Shown piece by piece: positions 4,875 through 5,243 of a DNA stretch of 5,243 nt. The DNA is from SAR86 cluster bacterium (lineage in GTDB: Bacteria; Pseudomonadota; Gammaproteobacteria; Magnimaribacterales; D2472). Below the pieces are notes generated by a model, which did no database searches, was not told the DNA's origin, and was given only the letters and a program-made list of their open reading frames with translations. Location: assembly GCA_016779285.1 (NCBI GenBank), contig JADHNV010000066.1:1-5243 (forward strand), given 5' to 3'. The position numbers and the translations under genes were made by a program. Within the stretch, counting starts at the first letter, position 1; the number at the start of each line of letters is the position of its first letter.

Positions 4875-5243
4875 TTAACTTAATAGTTCATTTATTTTCG
4901 ATAAAAGAGCCTCGGCATCCTCATTAACTCCCCCGAGTGACTCAACATATATGTTTGTTTTATCATCTTTAGATTCAAGCAATATTTTAAATTCTGCTGA
5001 TTCACCAAGCAAGAGAGAATCATTACTCTCATCATTATTAAAATTTAAGAAAGAAAACCAACCACTCTTTTCTGCTTCTACTGAGTAACTAACCAAAAAG
5101 ACTCCATTATCCCTATCAATATCATTAGATGTTATATTTCCAGCCTCTAAGGCCCTGCTGACAGCTGACCATGCCCTATCAAACCCAAGGCTAAGTTCAA
5201 TGATAGTTTGATTATTAACATTAAAAATTTTTGCTTTCTTTTT
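4875..5243 (-). CDS. bamC: Outer-membrane assembly lipoprotein BamC (NlpB), C-terminal part, 5' end cut by window edge
   Basis: The frame is open from the right window edge to a TAA at 4877-4875, giving 122 residues; an internal Met lies at base 5096 but the coding sequence clearly continues upstream of it. The segment LSLGFDRAWSAVSRALEAG followed by DIDRDNGVFLVSYS matches the C-terminal helix-grip domain of BamC, where proteobacterial members read roughly FDRAW..V..AL followed by EDRDRS.GLYFVRY. WFSFL (at about 5045) and the tail EDAEALLSKINELL also fit the end of that domain. BamC is a lipoprotein of the BAM complex that inserts beta-barrel proteins into the outer membrane; the lipobox and N-terminal domains are outside the window. 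Placement next to purC is the usual gammaproteobacterial context. The sequence is more diverged than the other genes here, so the name rests on both motif and neighbourhood. Confidence 0.85.
   Translation of the reverse strand, partial: KKKAKIFNVNNQTIIELSLGFDRAWSAVSRALEAGNITSNDIDRDNGVFLVSYSVEAEKSGWFSFLNFNNDESNDSLLLGESAEFKILLESKDDKTNIYVESLGGVNEDAEALLSKINELLS

Noticed and set aside
1..5243. A new defence, mobile-element or secondary-metabolism system
   Set aside because: All ten genes are assigned to well-known housekeeping families, all lie on one strand without repeats, integrase, transposase or tRNA borders, and no unexplained stretch longer than 35 bases remains.

Overview
The window holds ten genes, all on the minus strand and tightly packed. 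The genes at both ends are cut by the window edges. Read in the direction of transcription (right to left) the order is: bamC (3' part), purC, iscR, iscS, iscU, iscA, fdx, iscX, ndk, rlmN (5' part). The DNA is AT-rich by eye, with gaps of about 0-35 bases and several start/stop overlaps, so this is a compact, streamlined genome. Gene content and sequence similarity point to a gammaproteobacterium: the IscR/IscS/IscU/IscA/Fdx/IscX set with E. coli-like residues, BamC (a mainly gamma/betaproteobacterial lipoprotein), bamC next to purC, and iscX followed by ndk-rlmN as in Pseudomonas-type genomes. An AT-rich marine lineage of the SAR86 or SUP05 kind would fit, but that is inference and the sequence alone does not fix it.

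Right part (4149-5243): the C-terminal 122 codons of the outer-membrane assembly lipoprotein BamC, then six bases later purC (SAICAR synthetase, purine synthesis). Middle (1145-4160): the iron-sulfur cluster (ISC) operon. It starts with a compact control region of only 26 bases between purC and iscR. That region has a good sigma-70-type promoter, a close match to the E. coli type 1 IscR operator, and a perfect 21-base inverted repeat. The predicted transcription start falls on or next to the iscR ATG, and no ribosome binding site is seen, so the iscR message may be leaderless. The -35 element and the left operator half lie inside the last codons of purC. The operon then encodes regulator (IscR), cysteine desulfurase (IscS), scaffold (IscU), A-type carrier (IscA), [2Fe-2S] ferredoxin (Fdx) and IscX. 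The chaperone genes hscB and hscA, which in the classical operon sit between iscA and fdx, are absent here: the iscA stop codon directly abuts the fdx ATG. IscU nevertheless keeps the LPPxK motif that HscA recognises.

Left part (1-1138): ndk (nucleoside diphosphate kinase), with a possible promoter of its own in the short gap after iscX, followed by rlmN (23S rRNA A2503 / tRNA A37 methyltransferase, a radical SAM enzyme that itself needs a 4Fe-4S cluster), which starts at GTG and runs off the left edge.

No RNA genes, mobile elements, CRISPR arrays or clear intrinsic terminators are visible, and no stretch over 300 bases lacks a gene. This is a housekeeping region. I see no new defence, mobile or metabolic system; what deserves a second look is the isc control region and the missing hscBA.
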